Shown here in pieces: positions 14,722-23,326 of a stretch of 64,000 bases of DNA; the stretch's first letter is position 1; each line of letters opens with the position of its first letter. The stretch is from assembly GCA_947498645.1 (NCBI GenBank), contig CANMKS010000001.1, forward strand, positions 1,216,032 to 1,280,031. The letters run 5' to 3'. Under the pieces are notes generated by a model. The model made no database searches. It had not been told where the DNA came from and saw only the letters and a program-made list of their open reading frames with translations. The translations under genes and the position numbers were made by a program. This stretch comes from an uncultured Paracoccaceae bacterium. GTDB lineage: Bacteria; Pseudomonadota; Alphaproteobacteria; Rhodobacterales; Rhodobacteraceae.

Positions 14722-15717
14722 TTATTCGGTCACGCGGGTGAGCGTCCAGCCTTCCTTTTGCAGCAGTTGCAGCACGCCGTCTTTTCCGATCAAATGTGCA
14801 GCACCCACCGCGACGACGATGTCGTCATGTGTTTGCGTTGCTTCCATGATGACGGGAATCCAGTTTCGGTTGCGCGTGTCCAGCAGCGCATCCTGCATAT
14901 CGGCAAACATCGCGGCCCCTTCGGTGGGGTCTAGGCCTGGGATGTCTGACATGGCAACGCGCGAGAGTTCCCACAAGCGCCCGACGTCTTCGGCAAAGTA
15001 CCGGTCGAGCATAGCCACAAACATCTGCTGCTGGATCGCAGGTGACAGCATGTTGACCCGCAGCATGTCGACCTGTTCGCCGATGGAATCGTTCTTGAAG
15101 ATGTCAAAGAGTGTTGTGAAAGGCTCTACCGCTTGCATGGGTACGCTTGCTGCTTCGGCGGTCTGGATGATCATTTGATCGAGCCCGCGCACGCCCGAGA
15201 CCATGTCATCCATCGCGCAGGGCGGTATGGCCAGCATCAAAGACAGATACCAAGGCTGCATCTTGGCCGCCATGAAAGGCGGGATGCTGCGTTGGCTGGC
15301 GGCGTCTGCGATCAGGCCCCATGTGTCGGCGTCCAGCATTTCGGGCAGTGTCGGCCCATTGACGATGAAAAGCCGACCGGGGTCGGTGACGATCATATCC
15401 TGAAGCTTGGCCTCTTCCTCGGGTGTGGCTTCGAGCATCACAAGGTCGGCATTTGTGATGGTGCTGGTCAGTCTGGTGCGCAGCGGTTCGAGGCGTGGAT
15501 CGTAGATGTGCATGGTGCCGATCACGGTGATGGTGTCAGCGCCTTTGGTTGCTTCCCAGATCAGACCCTCTGCAAAGGGCATGTCGGCCACCGCGGCATC
15601 AAGCTGCGTTTGTTGGGCGGAAGTGATCTGGTCGAGGTAGTTGGCACCAGTGCAGGCAGCGGAGGCAGTTGTTCCGATCAGTGCAAAGAGTGCGGTCACA
15701 GCGGTGCGAAGAAGCAT
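14722..15717 (-). CDS. TraB/GumN family protein
   Basis: A 331-residue secreted or periplasmic protein with a clear signal peptide (MLLRTAVTALFALIGTTASA, cleavage near Ala20). The fold is that of TraB/GumN/PrgY: the strand TITVIGTMHIYDPRLEPL with its GTxH motif, and the C-terminal DDIVVAVGAAHLIGKDGVLQ with its GxxHL motif. These are the two metal-binding motifs of TIKI-like metalloproteases, so peptidase activity is plausible but unproven for bacterial members. It appears monocistronic. Confidence 0.9.
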   Translation of the reverse strand: MLLRTAVTALFALIGTTASAACTGANYLDQITSAQQTQLDAAVADMPFAEGLIWEATKGADTITVIGTMHIYDPRLEPLRTRLTSTITNADLVMLEATPEEEAKLQDMIVTDPGRLFIVNGPTLPEMLDADTWGLIADAASQRSIPPFMAAKMQPWYLSLMLAIPPCAMDDMVSGVRGLDQMIIQTAEAASVPMQAVEPFTTLFDIFKNDSIGEQVDMLRVNMLSPAIQQQMFVAMLDRYFAEDVGRLWELSRVAMSDIPGLDPTEGAAMFADMQDALLDTRNRNWIPVIMEATQTHDDIVVAVGAAHLIGKDGVLQLLQKEGWTLTRVTE

Positions 15718-15778
15718 AAGGCGATCCTTTGGTCTGGCGTTCCCAATAGGTAAGCGCTCCGCGCCCGGGGTCCAGACC

Positions 15779-16093
15779 CTAGGCGCGGTTTTCGAGGATC
15801 ATGCGCTGTCCGGCCCGGATCAGGAACCGGCCGATGGTGTTGCGCAAGGTGCGTTGCGGCGGCGGTACGATCCGCAGCTGGGGCCGCTCAAACGCCTCGG
15901 AACCAGTTGGCAATTGCACGGCACCTGCATCAACAGACGGGGGTGCCGACAACGGGATCGGTGGCCAGCCTGTTGTGGCGGGTGCCAATACCAACCGCGT
16001 AGGCGATGTGCGCCGGACGACAGGTTTGTCGTCGCTGTGGTGATGAATATCGGGGCCGATCTTGTGATCGACAATAAAAAACGGGGGATGCAT
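15779..16093 (-). CDS. Hypothetical protein, 104 residues
   Basis: No family recognised. The sequence has a polar N-terminal half and a central segment rich in Pro, Ser and Ala. The C-terminal end (RTLRNTIGRFLIRAGQRMIL) looks like a basic amphipathic helix. Such helices mark small peripheral membrane or regulatory proteins in Roseobacter genomes (inference). The start codon lacks a strong ribosome site. Its leader contains a mini-ORF with a very strong one. Overlapping frames on the same strand are less protein-like. Confidence 0.45.
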   Translation of the reverse strand: MHPPFFIVDHKIGPDIHHHSDDKPVVRRTSPTRLVLAPATTGWPPIPLSAPPSVDAGAVQLPTGSEAFERPQLRIVPPPQRTLRNTIGRFLIRAGQRMILENRA

Positions 16094-16171
16094 GGATGTA
16101 TCCGATCATGAACTTTTGGAGAGATTTGCATCGGGCCACGGGCCACCGACGCACTGCAACGCGAGGGGTTA

Positions 16172-16204
16172 TCACCACGCGGGGGTAAAATCCTTTCGAA
16201 GCAT
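16172..16204 (-). other. Ten-residue mini-ORF with perfect ribosome site
   Basis: AAGGAG stands 6 nt upstream of an ATG that reads MLRKDFTPAW and then two stops in a row (TGA TAA). It lies about 80 nt upstream of the 104-residue hypothetical gene. It could be a leader peptide or an unannotated microprotein. Only the ribosome site and double stop support it. Confidence 0.35.
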
Positions 16205-16274
16205 TGCAGTCTCCTTGATTCGGTGTCGAATGGGGGTTGTTTAGCCCAAGGGTAACGGATCGCCCAAGGACATT

Positions 16275-16303
16275 TTTTGCAAAACGGTCATTTTGTCAAA
16301 ATG
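16275..16303. promoter_or_regulatory. Paired TTTTG/CAAAA dyads (operator-like)
   Basis: TTTTGCAAAA (16275–16284) is a perfect palindrome. Four bases later comes CATTTTG-T-CAAAATG (16289–16303), a dyad with 7-bp arms and a 1-nt centre. Both share TTTTG…CAAAA. Two related dyads close together suggest a tandem regulator site. Confidence 0.4.
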
Positions 16304-16360
16304 CCAGCGCATCAGACGCCAATACGGGCGAAAAATTCTGCATCTGGCGAAAGGGTTTTA

Positions 16361-16459
16361 TTACCCGAAAAGCAGGAAAACCAAACCAAAGCTGCCCGCG
16401 GCCAGCATCATTGTGACTTCCGCGCCTAAACTACCAAAAATACGCATATTCATTACCAT
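16361..16459 (-). CDS. Small hydrophobic protein, 32 residues
   Basis: An ATG frame encodes MVMNMRIFGSLGAEVTMM followed by a hydrophobic C-terminal run (LAAGSFGLVFLLFG). It looks like a single membrane-spanning segment with a short basic N-terminus. AGGTGG lies about 10 nt upstream, and a second ATG (MNM…) is available at 16453. It is downstream of the CRP-family gene on the same strand, 74 nt after its stop. No homologue is recalled. The residue mix is unlike random translation of G+C-rich DNA. Confidence 0.4.
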   Translation of the reverse strand: MVMNMRIFGSLGAEVTMMLAAGSFGLVFLLFG

Positions 16460-16533
16460 TAGCCTACCACCTATCGGCAAGATACCGCTCAGACAGCCAG
16501 AAGTCTAGGCAAAAACAGTTCAAATTGGGTGAT

Positions 16534-17214
16534 CTAGTTGGGCTCGCCGCTGAGTTCCTCGGGGTTGAGAATCTCGATCCTTTGCCGTGCCGATTTGATC
16601 ACACCGCGTTTCGCCAGCTTGCTGATGGAGCGGCTGACCATTTCGCGATTGGCCCCGATTGAGGCTGCGATCTCGGCATGGGTGGGGGCGTCTTCGATCA
16701 CCGATCCCTTGCCCAGTTTGCCGTGTTCAGCCGCCAGACGTAGCAGGTAGGTGCCCACACGCTCTTCTACCGATAGCGTCGTCATTTCCATATTGCGGAG
16801 TGTCAGCACCCGGATCCGATCAACCAGACTTGCCGTGACACGTTGTCTGACCAGCGGGACGGTGTTGAACAGGTCCAGAAAACTTTGCCGTTTCAAGGTC
16901 AGCAGTCGTGCCTCGGATTTTGCCACGACGGCCAGCGACCGGGGGATGCCATCGAAGGCTGCCAGTTCGCCGAAGTAGGCGCCAATGGGAAAGCGCGAAT
17001 AGACGATCTCGCGCCCTTGGTCCGTCCAGAGCACCGCCAGCAACGACCCCGAAAGCAAAAAGTAGAGATCGTAGGATTCATCTTCCTGATCAAAGATCGT
17101 CTGCCACGGGTCAAGTTTCTGTTCGCTTGCATCGAGTGGGACGTTGGACAAATCCGAAGCGGTAAGACCCTCAAAAAGCGGCAGATCATAAGAAAGAAGT
17201 TTTTCCGGTGTCAT
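16534..17214 (-). CDS. Crp/Fnr family regulator with intact cyclic-nucleotide pocket
   Basis: A 226-residue CRP-type activator/repressor. The N-terminal cNMP domain carries FGELAAFDGIPRSLAVVA, matching the phosphate-binding cassette of CRP (Glu, Arg, Ser in register). There is no cysteine anywhere, so it is not an Fe–S FNR. The C-terminal winged helix has THAEIAASIGANREMVSRSI as its helix-turn-helix. Its ATG overlaps the stop of the cyclase gene (ATGA). A nucleotide cyclase and a CRP-type receptor made from one message strongly suggest a private second-messenger circuit. Confidence 0.92.
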   Translation of the reverse strand: MTPEKLLSYDLPLFEGLTASDLSNVPLDASEQKLDPWQTIFDQEDESYDLYFLLSGSLLAVLWTDQGREIVYSRFPIGAYFGELAAFDGIPRSLAVVAKSEARLLTLKRQSFLDLFNTVPLVRQRVTASLVDRIRVLTLRNMEMTTLSVEERVGTYLLRLAAEHGKLGKGSVIEDAPTHAEIAASIGANREMVSRSISKLAKRGVIKSARQRIEILNPEELSGEPN

Positions 17215-20207
17215 TGTGTCGCCAGGATATCGCGTGCCTTGAGAATTTCAGGCGGTTCCGCAAGGGGATCAAACAGATTAGTTGCCGCGGCCAATGTTGC
17301 GTGATCCACCAACCCGGCGTCGATCTGATCAAGCCGCGTCCGCAGCAACCAGAGCTTTGCGTTTTGCTGTGTCGCCACATCTGCCGCTTCCTCGAGGTAG
17401 CGTGCGGCGTCTTTGGTTCGCCCGATCAGGCGGCAGATGCTGGCGTGAATGCGCAACACCTCTGCGTACCAGCAAAGCAGGCCGTTTTCCTCATTCTCGC
17501 GAGTGGCTTGGAGGGAGGCCTGATAGGCGTCATCCAGCTTGTCGTGTTTGGCCAGCGCAAGGGCGTAATGCGCCCGGAAGTACGGCACCCCGATATTGGC
17601 ACCGATCATTTCATGCGTGTCGATGATTTGCGCGAACCCGGCAAGACCCTCGGTGCTGTCGGTTTGGCTGGGGTCCATGACATTCAGCCATGCGGCCCCC
17701 GTCACCTGCCAGAATGCGGCGGTCTGACTTGTTGCGGTTTCCAACCCGGTCAGCACCCGTGCCACTGCTGCGTCGATCTCTCCGGCGTAGTAGAGCGGAA
17801 CCGCCCCCCAGATTTGCGCCCAAGGCTGCATGACGGGGATATTCAGCAGGTTTTGATGCGCGTCCGTCTCGGCGACCAGATCACCGATCAGATGCGTATC
17901 ACCAGCAATCGAGCGCCCGGCGCTTTCGAACATTTGTGCCGCAGCAAATGTATCGGCCCCATAGGTCGCGATCATCGCCCCATGCTGGGCCACGTCGTAA
18001 ATCTCGCGCAGGGCTGCGAATTCACCAAACTGCTTGTCAAAATCGCCTGCGTAGAAATGCAGCGATGCATCCACATTGTGCGAGGCAAGACGCAATTCGT
18101 TGTTGGTTGCTTCGGCGGGGACTTCTTTTGCGGCTTCGCGCAGCAGCGCGCTGAACTCATCCGCCCCTGCCTTGTCACCCGATACGATTGCATGGGTGAA
18201 GCTGCCATAGAATGCCGGGCCGTTTGCCGCAGAATAGTCGTTCTGTTTCGCTGCCAGCTTGCGGACCTCTTCAAAGGCATCCCGCACCGGCGGTGCCGTA
18301 AAGCCAAGCGTTTGCATGCGGATCGAGCCAAGAGCGGTGTGGCAGGCGATCTCAAGCGCGCGCACGTCAACGTCTTGGGGTGCTTCTGCGCAAAGCGTGA
18401 TGGCTGCAAGCGTATGCGCTTCGGCATCCTCCATCGCCCCTTGAAACAACGCCCACTGGCTAACGGCAAGGTAGTTCTGGATTGCCGGGATATGCTGCTG
18501 GGCCAGTCGCAAATGATCTGTCAGAAGTGCAGGGTTCCGGCGTATGGCGTCCGCGTGATGTGCTTGCAGATGTGCGGCCAGTTGACTGTGATAGTCGATC
18601 CGGGTGCGGCGCAGCATTCCCTGATAGGCGGCCTGGTGCAAAAGCGCATGGGCAAAGCACCATGTCGCTGCACCATCTTTTTGCAGCACACCCTGCGCGC
18701 GCGCCTTTTCCAGATGCGGCTCAAGCGGGCCTGCATCACTGGCGATGACGCCGAGCATGTCGGTATCAAACGTGCGTCCAATGACGGCAGCACATTGCAG
18801 AACAGGTTTTGACGGGCCGGTCGCGTCGATCTGGTCGGCCAGCAAATCCATCAAAGAGCCCGGAACGGTCGAGGATTGGGCCTGCGCCGTTGGTTTGCGT
18901 TTTGACAGCTGTTCCAGAAACAGCGGAACACCGGCGGATTTGGCAATCAACGTGGCACGCTGTTCTGGGTCGGCGTCATCATCGGACAGCGCATCAAGCA
19001 TCAGGCGCGCCTCTGCATTGTTCAGCCTGTCCAGAGGGATCATGGTGATTGGCAAGGCTCCGAGGTATTTGCCGATCTTCGTGTCCTCGCGGCTGGTCAT
19101 GAGGATTTGATAGGCCTTGGCGGCATCGCTTTGCAGAATATGGACCAGCACGCCAAAGCTGGCGTTATCAAGCCAGTGCAGGTCTTCGAAAACCATCAGG
19201 CCCGCTGGCAGGACGGATTGGATTGCCTGCCACAGGCTGTCCTCGATCAGTGCTTTCAGCGCGACATTGGATTTCTCGGTCAGCAGCTGCTGCCCTTCGG
19301 GCAGACCAAGTGCGAGGGCAAGCGCTTGCATGTTGTCATTTGCCAAGGATCCAAAGCGTTTTTCAAGATCGCTGTATTCAGGCAGGGCCGTGCCGGTTTG
19401 CTGCATGAGCCATTGGGTGAACGGTTGATAGCTGGCCCGGATCCGCACACCATCTGCGGCGAATAGCGCCTGCGCCTTTGCGCCGCGTGCGATGTGCCGC
19501 GCGAGCGCGGATTTCCCGATACCGGCCTGCCCGATCACCAGACAGGGTGCGTCGCTGGCGGCGATTCGCTCCTGTTCGGCCTGACGCCCGACAAAGATCC
19601 CCGATTGATCCTGCGCTGCGGCAGCCTGCGCGGGCAGTGGCCGAAAGAGTGTCTGCGCCTCGGCAAAACCTTTGAGCATCTCGCCAGGGAATTCTTCCAA
19701 AGCCGTGCCGCCACGCAACAAATTGCGTGTGCTTTCCGCGATCATCACGGTGCCGGGTGTTGCTTTCTCTTGAATGCGCTGAGCGAGGGTTGTCACCATC
19801 CCTGTCGCGCGCGGCAGGTTGTCCCGGCCGGCCTCTGCGCGCACGGCAACTTCGCCAGTGGCCACGCCGATCCGCAGCTTGATAGTGCTGTCTGGATTGG
19901 CGCTAGCGTCGATTTTGGCAATCGCATCCAGGGCGGCCGCGACCGCCTTGGAGGCCGATAGTTCATCCGCGCGGGCAAGCCCGAAAAGGGCAACAACACC
20001 ATCGCCCAGATACTCTGTCACTTCACCGTCGTGATCACGGATAACGGCATCACATTGCGCATAAAAGTCCTCCAGCCAAAGCTGGAGGTCTTCTGCATCC
20101 GCAGTGCTGGCCATGTCGCTGAATCCGACAACGTCTAGAAAGACAGCCGTAATCTGCTTGCGCTCGCCCCGTCCTTTGTTGGCGGTGGCGCCTGCTGGCT
20201 CACTCAT
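17211..20207 (-). CDS. Class III nucleotide cyclase–AAA/STAND ATPase–TPR protein
   Basis: A 998-residue cytoplasmic protein. Residues ~17–190 form a class III cyclase homology domain with metal-binding Asp25 (AVFLDVVGFSD) and Asp69 (YLGDGVVALFG). Residues ~205–500 form a signalling ATPase (Walker A VIGQAGIGKSALARHIARG; Walker B-like LMVFEDLHWLD). Residues ~520–990 are helical TPR-like repeats. By eye alignment the purine-selecting Lys is Glu65, the selecting Asp/Cys is Arg133, and the transition-state Asn is Thr140, while Arg144 is kept. Substrate choice and even activity are therefore uncertain. It is coupled to the CRP-family gene downstream and lies 28 nt behind the FAD–ADC gene. Confidence 0.92.
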   Translation of the reverse strand: MSEPAGATANKGRGERKQITAVFLDVVGFSDMASTADAEDLQLWLEDFYAQCDAVIRDHDGEVTEYLGDGVVALFGLARADELSASKAVAAALDAIAKIDASANPDSTIKLRIGVATGEVAVRAEAGRDNLPRATGMVTTLAQRIQEKATPGTVMIAESTRNLLRGGTALEEFPGEMLKGFAEAQTLFRPLPAQAAAAQDQSGIFVGRQAEQERIAASDAPCLVIGQAGIGKSALARHIARGAKAQALFAADGVRIRASYQPFTQWLMQQTGTALPEYSDLEKRFGSLANDNMQALALALGLPEGQQLLTEKSNVALKALIEDSLWQAIQSVLPAGLMVFEDLHWLDNASFGVLVHILQSDAAKAYQILMTSREDTKIGKYLGALPITMIPLDRLNNAEARLMLDALSDDDADPEQRATLIAKSAGVPLFLEQLSKRKPTAQAQSSTVPGSLMDLLADQIDATGPSKPVLQCAAVIGRTFDTDMLGVIASDAGPLEPHLEKARAQGVLQKDGAATWCFAHALLHQAAYQGMLRRTRIDYHSQLAAHLQAHHADAIRRNPALLTDHLRLAQQHIPAIQNYLAVSQWALFQGAMEDAEAHTLAAITLCAEAPQDVDVRALEIACHTALGSIRMQTLGFTAPPVRDAFEEVRKLAAKQNDYSAANGPAFYGSFTHAIVSGDKAGADEFSALLREAAKEVPAEATNNELRLASHNVDASLHFYAGDFDKQFGEFAALREIYDVAQHGAMIATYGADTFAAAQMFESAGRSIAGDTHLIGDLVAETDAHQNLLNIPVMQPWAQIWGAVPLYYAGEIDAAVARVLTGLETATSQTAAFWQVTGAAWLNVMDPSQTDSTEGLAGFAQIIDTHEMIGANIGVPYFRAHYALALAKHDKLDDAYQASLQATRENEENGLLCWYAEVLRIHASICRLIGRTKDAARYLEEAADVATQQNAKLWLLRTRLDQIDAGLVDHATLAAATNLFDPLAEPPEILKARDILATQ

Positions 20208-20235
20208 TCACTTTCCCCGTCTCTTCCAGAGACCA

Positions 20236-23202
20236 CTATATGCGTGTTTTCGCAGCTTCCAAGCGCGCAATGCGTCCGCTGTCGAATGGATTGGAGAGTG
20301 TCCAGCTTGTCCAGATGCGGAAAGCGCCGGGCAATGCGTGCCCTTCGGCGGCCTCGCGGTTGTTCAATCGCAAGGGCTGCGCGATCATCTTGCCCGCAGG
20401 TAAATTGGACAATGCGGCGTCTTCGATGTCGATTTGTGCATGAATGCCAGCGCCATGTGCTGCCGTCAGGCCAAAGTCAAGATTGGAGAACTGCCATCTG
20501 CCGAACTTGTTCTTGGTCACGACAACTTGATTGGCCAGGCGGTTCACCGCGCCAAGTGTGGCATAGTCTGTCATGGGCCGCGCCATATCGCGCTGGGCAT
20601 AGGTGCCGGACCAGATTGGCGACCCTGTCGGGGACTTTACCGAATAACGCCGGTTGCCCATGGTCAGTTGGCCCATCCGCTTGTTGTAACCATAGCCCCA
20701 GATACCAGCGAGTTGCGGCAGTTTGCTGTTGAGATAAAGGTTTGGCAGATAGGCGTAGGCCCCTTCATGGCCTTCCACCTGCACATAGTTGATGGCGATG
20801 ATTGCCTCATTATAGGTGCGGAACCCGAACAGTTTGGGCATGATTGTCGGGCGCACGCCCATTTGCTGGTTGGCCAAGATCGAGACGGGGTGCTTTCCGT
20901 CCTTGGTGATCGCCTGCGGGTGCAGCGTCATGCCTTTCGGCAGGCATTTTTCAAGTTCCTTGGCATCAACCGCGTGGAAGCTGAAGAAGCCGTCCAATTC
21001 GCCCACTCCGAAGAATGGTGTCAGCGGCCAGTTGGCATTTTGCGCATAAGGGCTTTGCAGTTTGGCGGCGTCTGTTGGCCCGGCATCGGGCGCAATATCG
21101 CCTTCGCCGACGATTTCAATATCGGCCCCGGTCAAACCGCGTGCGGCGGAAAGGCCAGAGATTGTTGCTGCCTCAACACAGCCTGCGTTGATCCCGCAGC
21201 GTGTCCAGTCACCGGCGATATAGAGATTCTCGAAGCCGGTGCCATCGGCGGGCAGGCGATATTGGACTGATCCCGGAACAGACAGCACGTAGCGTTCGGA
21301 GCCGTAGAAATTCTCGCGGAAATATTGCGCCTTGAATTTCGCCGGGCCGGTTTTGGCGCCCTGGGCGTGGAGCAGGGACATATCGAACTTGCCCGCCTTT
21401 TTGGCCCCAGGCCACATCTTGACCAGGTCATTATTGGCCCAATCCTTGACCTGATCCACAAAGGGGACGGTATCGACGCCAGCATCATGTGCGGGGCTAC
21501 AGAAATAGGCGATGGATTTGGGGCCGGGATCGGCCCAGTCCTCGCGCACGATCAGGTCGGACATATCCGCCCAGGTATCAAGCGGTTCGACAAAGCTGGT
21601 GATCACTGTTTTCAAATCGGCGGGGATATCGCCGATGTTGTGCTTGGCGACCAGATCGTTCCAACCCATCTCTGCCGGGGTCTTGTCGACCCAGAACTGG
21701 GCGGCGTGGGTGGCCACGGTGCCGACCTTTTCCATCATCATCTTCCAGCGGTTGCTGGCGGCGACAAGCTCTTTCGCCATGTAGGGCATGGACCCCAGCG
21801 ATGCACCGAGGATCACCTCGTCAAAGTCTTCGCCTTTCTTCAGCGCGTATTTGCGGCCCTTTGGCGCCTCTTTTTCGCATTCGAAATCGACGCCGTCTTT
21901 TTCCAGCTTCTCGCCATCGATCAACTGATCCCAATGCGGCTCTGACGGCCAGCAGGGTAGGTCTTTGACAGTGACGAAAGGATGGTATTCATCATGCCCC
22001 TTTTTCAGCGCGGCCTGTTCGACCATGTCAATGCGGTCGATGTAGGTTTTCGTCTCATCCAGTGCCAGATGCGTGGCCGCGTTGAAGAATTTGAATTTCA
22101 CGCCGCGGTGCTTGAGTATCTGATAGTAGGGCCCAAAGATGGTGTCACCCATGCCCGCCATCATCTTGAAAAACAGCGACCCTTTGTAGGTGAACGCGAG
22201 CCGGAGCAACCCGCGAATAGCTGTGCCTGCGCCCACGCTGCGGTGGTCCGTGACACCGGCAGGATAGCCAAAGACATAGTCATAGCAGCCGCGGAAGACG
22301 GCGGAATAGACTGCCTCATGGCTGGCGCCATAGTGCAGCAGCCATGCGCTGATTTCCCAGTCGTCAATCGCGTCAAAGCCGTCGCGGAACAAGCCGTTGT
22401 CGATGGTGCCTTTGAAGAAGGCCATCGAGAGGCTAATCAGATACTTCAGACGCCGTGCTTCGTCGGACAGCACGCCTTCTGGAAAGGCGCTGTCGTCGAA
22501 CCAGTTCTGGGCGTGCCGGGTCAGCGCGCCAAGGGTCTGGGTTTGGCTGTCGGTGTGGTCAAACGCGTTGTCGGGAAGTGATTTTGCGTAGTCGCGCAGA
22601 TGGTGCAGCGGCGAGGCCTTTTTCATGTCCAGATTTGCGGCCCGCATGGGCCCCGCAAATTTCGGTGGCAATGTATGCGGGACGTCCTTGCCCAATTCTT
22701 CGAGGATTTTCTCGATGAAGTTGACGATTGTCTCGATCGCCATCTGGAAATAGGCGAACGGCGTGGGCAGCACACCGCCCGTCCCCGGTTTGTCGTCATT
22801 GGGTTCAAATTCAAGGAACCACGGGTGGATTTCCTTGACCCCGTCCTTTTCAATCTCTTCTGCCAGCAGAAAGCGGTTCAAGCCGGTAAAGGCCTTGTCC
22901 AGTGTGCCCAAGGGCGCATCAGGGCTGCGCAGGCCGGTGGCGTTCAACTGGTCATAGCAGTCGCGCATCAGCCGGAAGCCGTTTTCGTAAAAACCGGCCC
23001 AGATGTGCAGGCCGTGTTCTTCGATCCGGCCCGCGTGCTTCATGTTGCGCCCGCTGGCCCCTTTGCCGCCTAGACGCCAGCCAAGCTGGTAAAGCGTAAT
23101 CTCATAGTCGTCCTGCCAGTTCGGTTGTTGGGTGATGGCATAGGCCGCTGTAATCGCGCCAACGCCGCCGCCGATGACGGCAATTTTCTTTTTTCCAGAC
23201 AA
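20236..23202 (-). CDS. FAD-dependent oxidoreductase fused to acetoacetate-decarboxylase-like domain
   Basis: A 988-residue two-domain enzyme. Residues 1 to ~690 are an amine-oxidase/phytoene-desaturase-type flavoprotein. The dinucleotide motif is IAVIGGGVGAITAAYAI, followed by YQLGWRLGGKGASGRN and RIEEHGLHIW, and the C-terminal FAD motif is LYIAGDWTRCGINAGCVEAA. Residues ~715–988 have the acetoacetate-decarboxylase fold. The segment GIWGYGYNKRMGQL aligns with the active-site Lys motif of that family, making Lys841 the likely Schiff-base residue. A combined desaturase/dehydrogenase and decarboxylase or cyclase on a lipid, terpenoid or polyketide is plausible; the substrate is unknown. An inverted repeat lies in its promoter region. 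Confidence 0.85.
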   Translation of the reverse strand: MSGKKKIAVIGGGVGAITAAYAITQQPNWQDDYEITLYQLGWRLGGKGASGRNMKHAGRIEEHGLHIWAGFYENGFRLMRDCYDQLNATGLRSPDAPLGTLDKAFTGLNRFLLAEEIEKDGVKEIHPWFLEFEPNDDKPGTGGVLPTPFAYFQMAIETIVNFIEKILEELGKDVPHTLPPKFAGPMRAANLDMKKASPLHHLRDYAKSLPDNAFDHTDSQTQTLGALTRHAQNWFDDSAFPEGVLSDEARRLKYLISLSMAFFKGTIDNGLFRDGFDAIDDWEISAWLLHYGASHEAVYSAVFRGCYDYVFGYPAGVTDHRSVGAGTAIRGLLRLAFTYKGSLFFKMMAGMGDTIFGPYYQILKHRGVKFKFFNAATHLALDETKTYIDRIDMVEQAALKKGHDEYHPFVTVKDLPCWPSEPHWDQLIDGEKLEKDGVDFECEKEAPKGRKYALKKGEDFDEVILGASLGSMPYMAKELVAASNRWKMMMEKVGTVATHAAQFWVDKTPAEMGWNDLVAKHNIGDIPADLKTVITSFVEPLDTWADMSDLIVREDWADPGPKSIAYFCSPAHDAGVDTVPFVDQVKDWANNDLVKMWPGAKKAGKFDMSLLHAQGAKTGPAKFKAQYFRENFYGSERYVLSVPGSVQYRLPADGTGFENLYIAGDWTRCGINAGCVEAATISGLSAARGLTGADIEIVGEGDIAPDAGPTDAAKLQSPYAQNANWPLTPFFGVGELDGFFSFHAVDAKELEKCLPKGMTLHPQAITKDGKHPVSILANQQMGVRPTIMPKLFGFRTYNEAIIAINYVQVEGHEGAYAYLPNLYLNSKLPQLAGIWGYGYNKRMGQLTMGNRRYSVKSPTGSPIWSGTYAQRDMARPMTDYATLGAVNRLANQVVVTKNKFGRWQFSNLDFGLTAAHGAGIHAQIDIEDAALSNLPAGKMIAQPLRLNNREAAEGHALPGAFRIWTSWTLSNPFDSGRIARLEAAKTRI

Positions 23203-23239
23203 AACAGTTCCCTCGATCGCTTTTGCAAAAATTGAATTA

Positions 23240-23266
23240 TTGTACTCGCGCAGACCCTGAGTACAA
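23240..23266. promoter_or_regulatory. Inverted repeat TTGTACTC-N11-GAGTACAA
   Basis: Perfect 8-bp arms separated by 11 nt, centred about 50 nt upstream of the FAD–ADC start codon on the minus strand. The 27-bp span and symmetry are those of a dimeric regulator site. It does not match the CRP (TGTGA-N6-TCACA) or FNR (TTGAT-N4-ATCAA) consensus. Confidence 0.55.
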
Positions 23267-23326
23267 AACTTGTCAAAAATTGTTCACGAATGCGGCTGTG
23301 ATAAGGAACTGAAAAGATTGCCGAAA

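Larger units (their letters stand above)
16094..16533. other. 440-nt sparse intergenic region
   Basis: Between the 104-residue hypothetical and the CRP-family gene, both on the minus strand. It is more A+T-rich than its neighbours and holds three separate entries: a ten-residue mini-ORF, a pair of TTTTG/CAAAA dyads and a 32-residue hydrophobic ORF. Nothing else is supported. Confidence 0.6.

Noticed and set aside
15737..15790. Hairpin CCGCGCC…GGCGCGG as terminator between TraB/GumN and the 104-residue hypothetical
   Set aside because: The arms are G+C-rich but have no T-tract on either strand and overlap the coding end; chance pairing is likely in this composition.
16534..17214. CRP-family protein as an oxygen-sensing FNR
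   Set aside because: The protein contains no cysteine, so it cannot bind an Fe–S cluster. Its nucleotide-binding cassette is intact.
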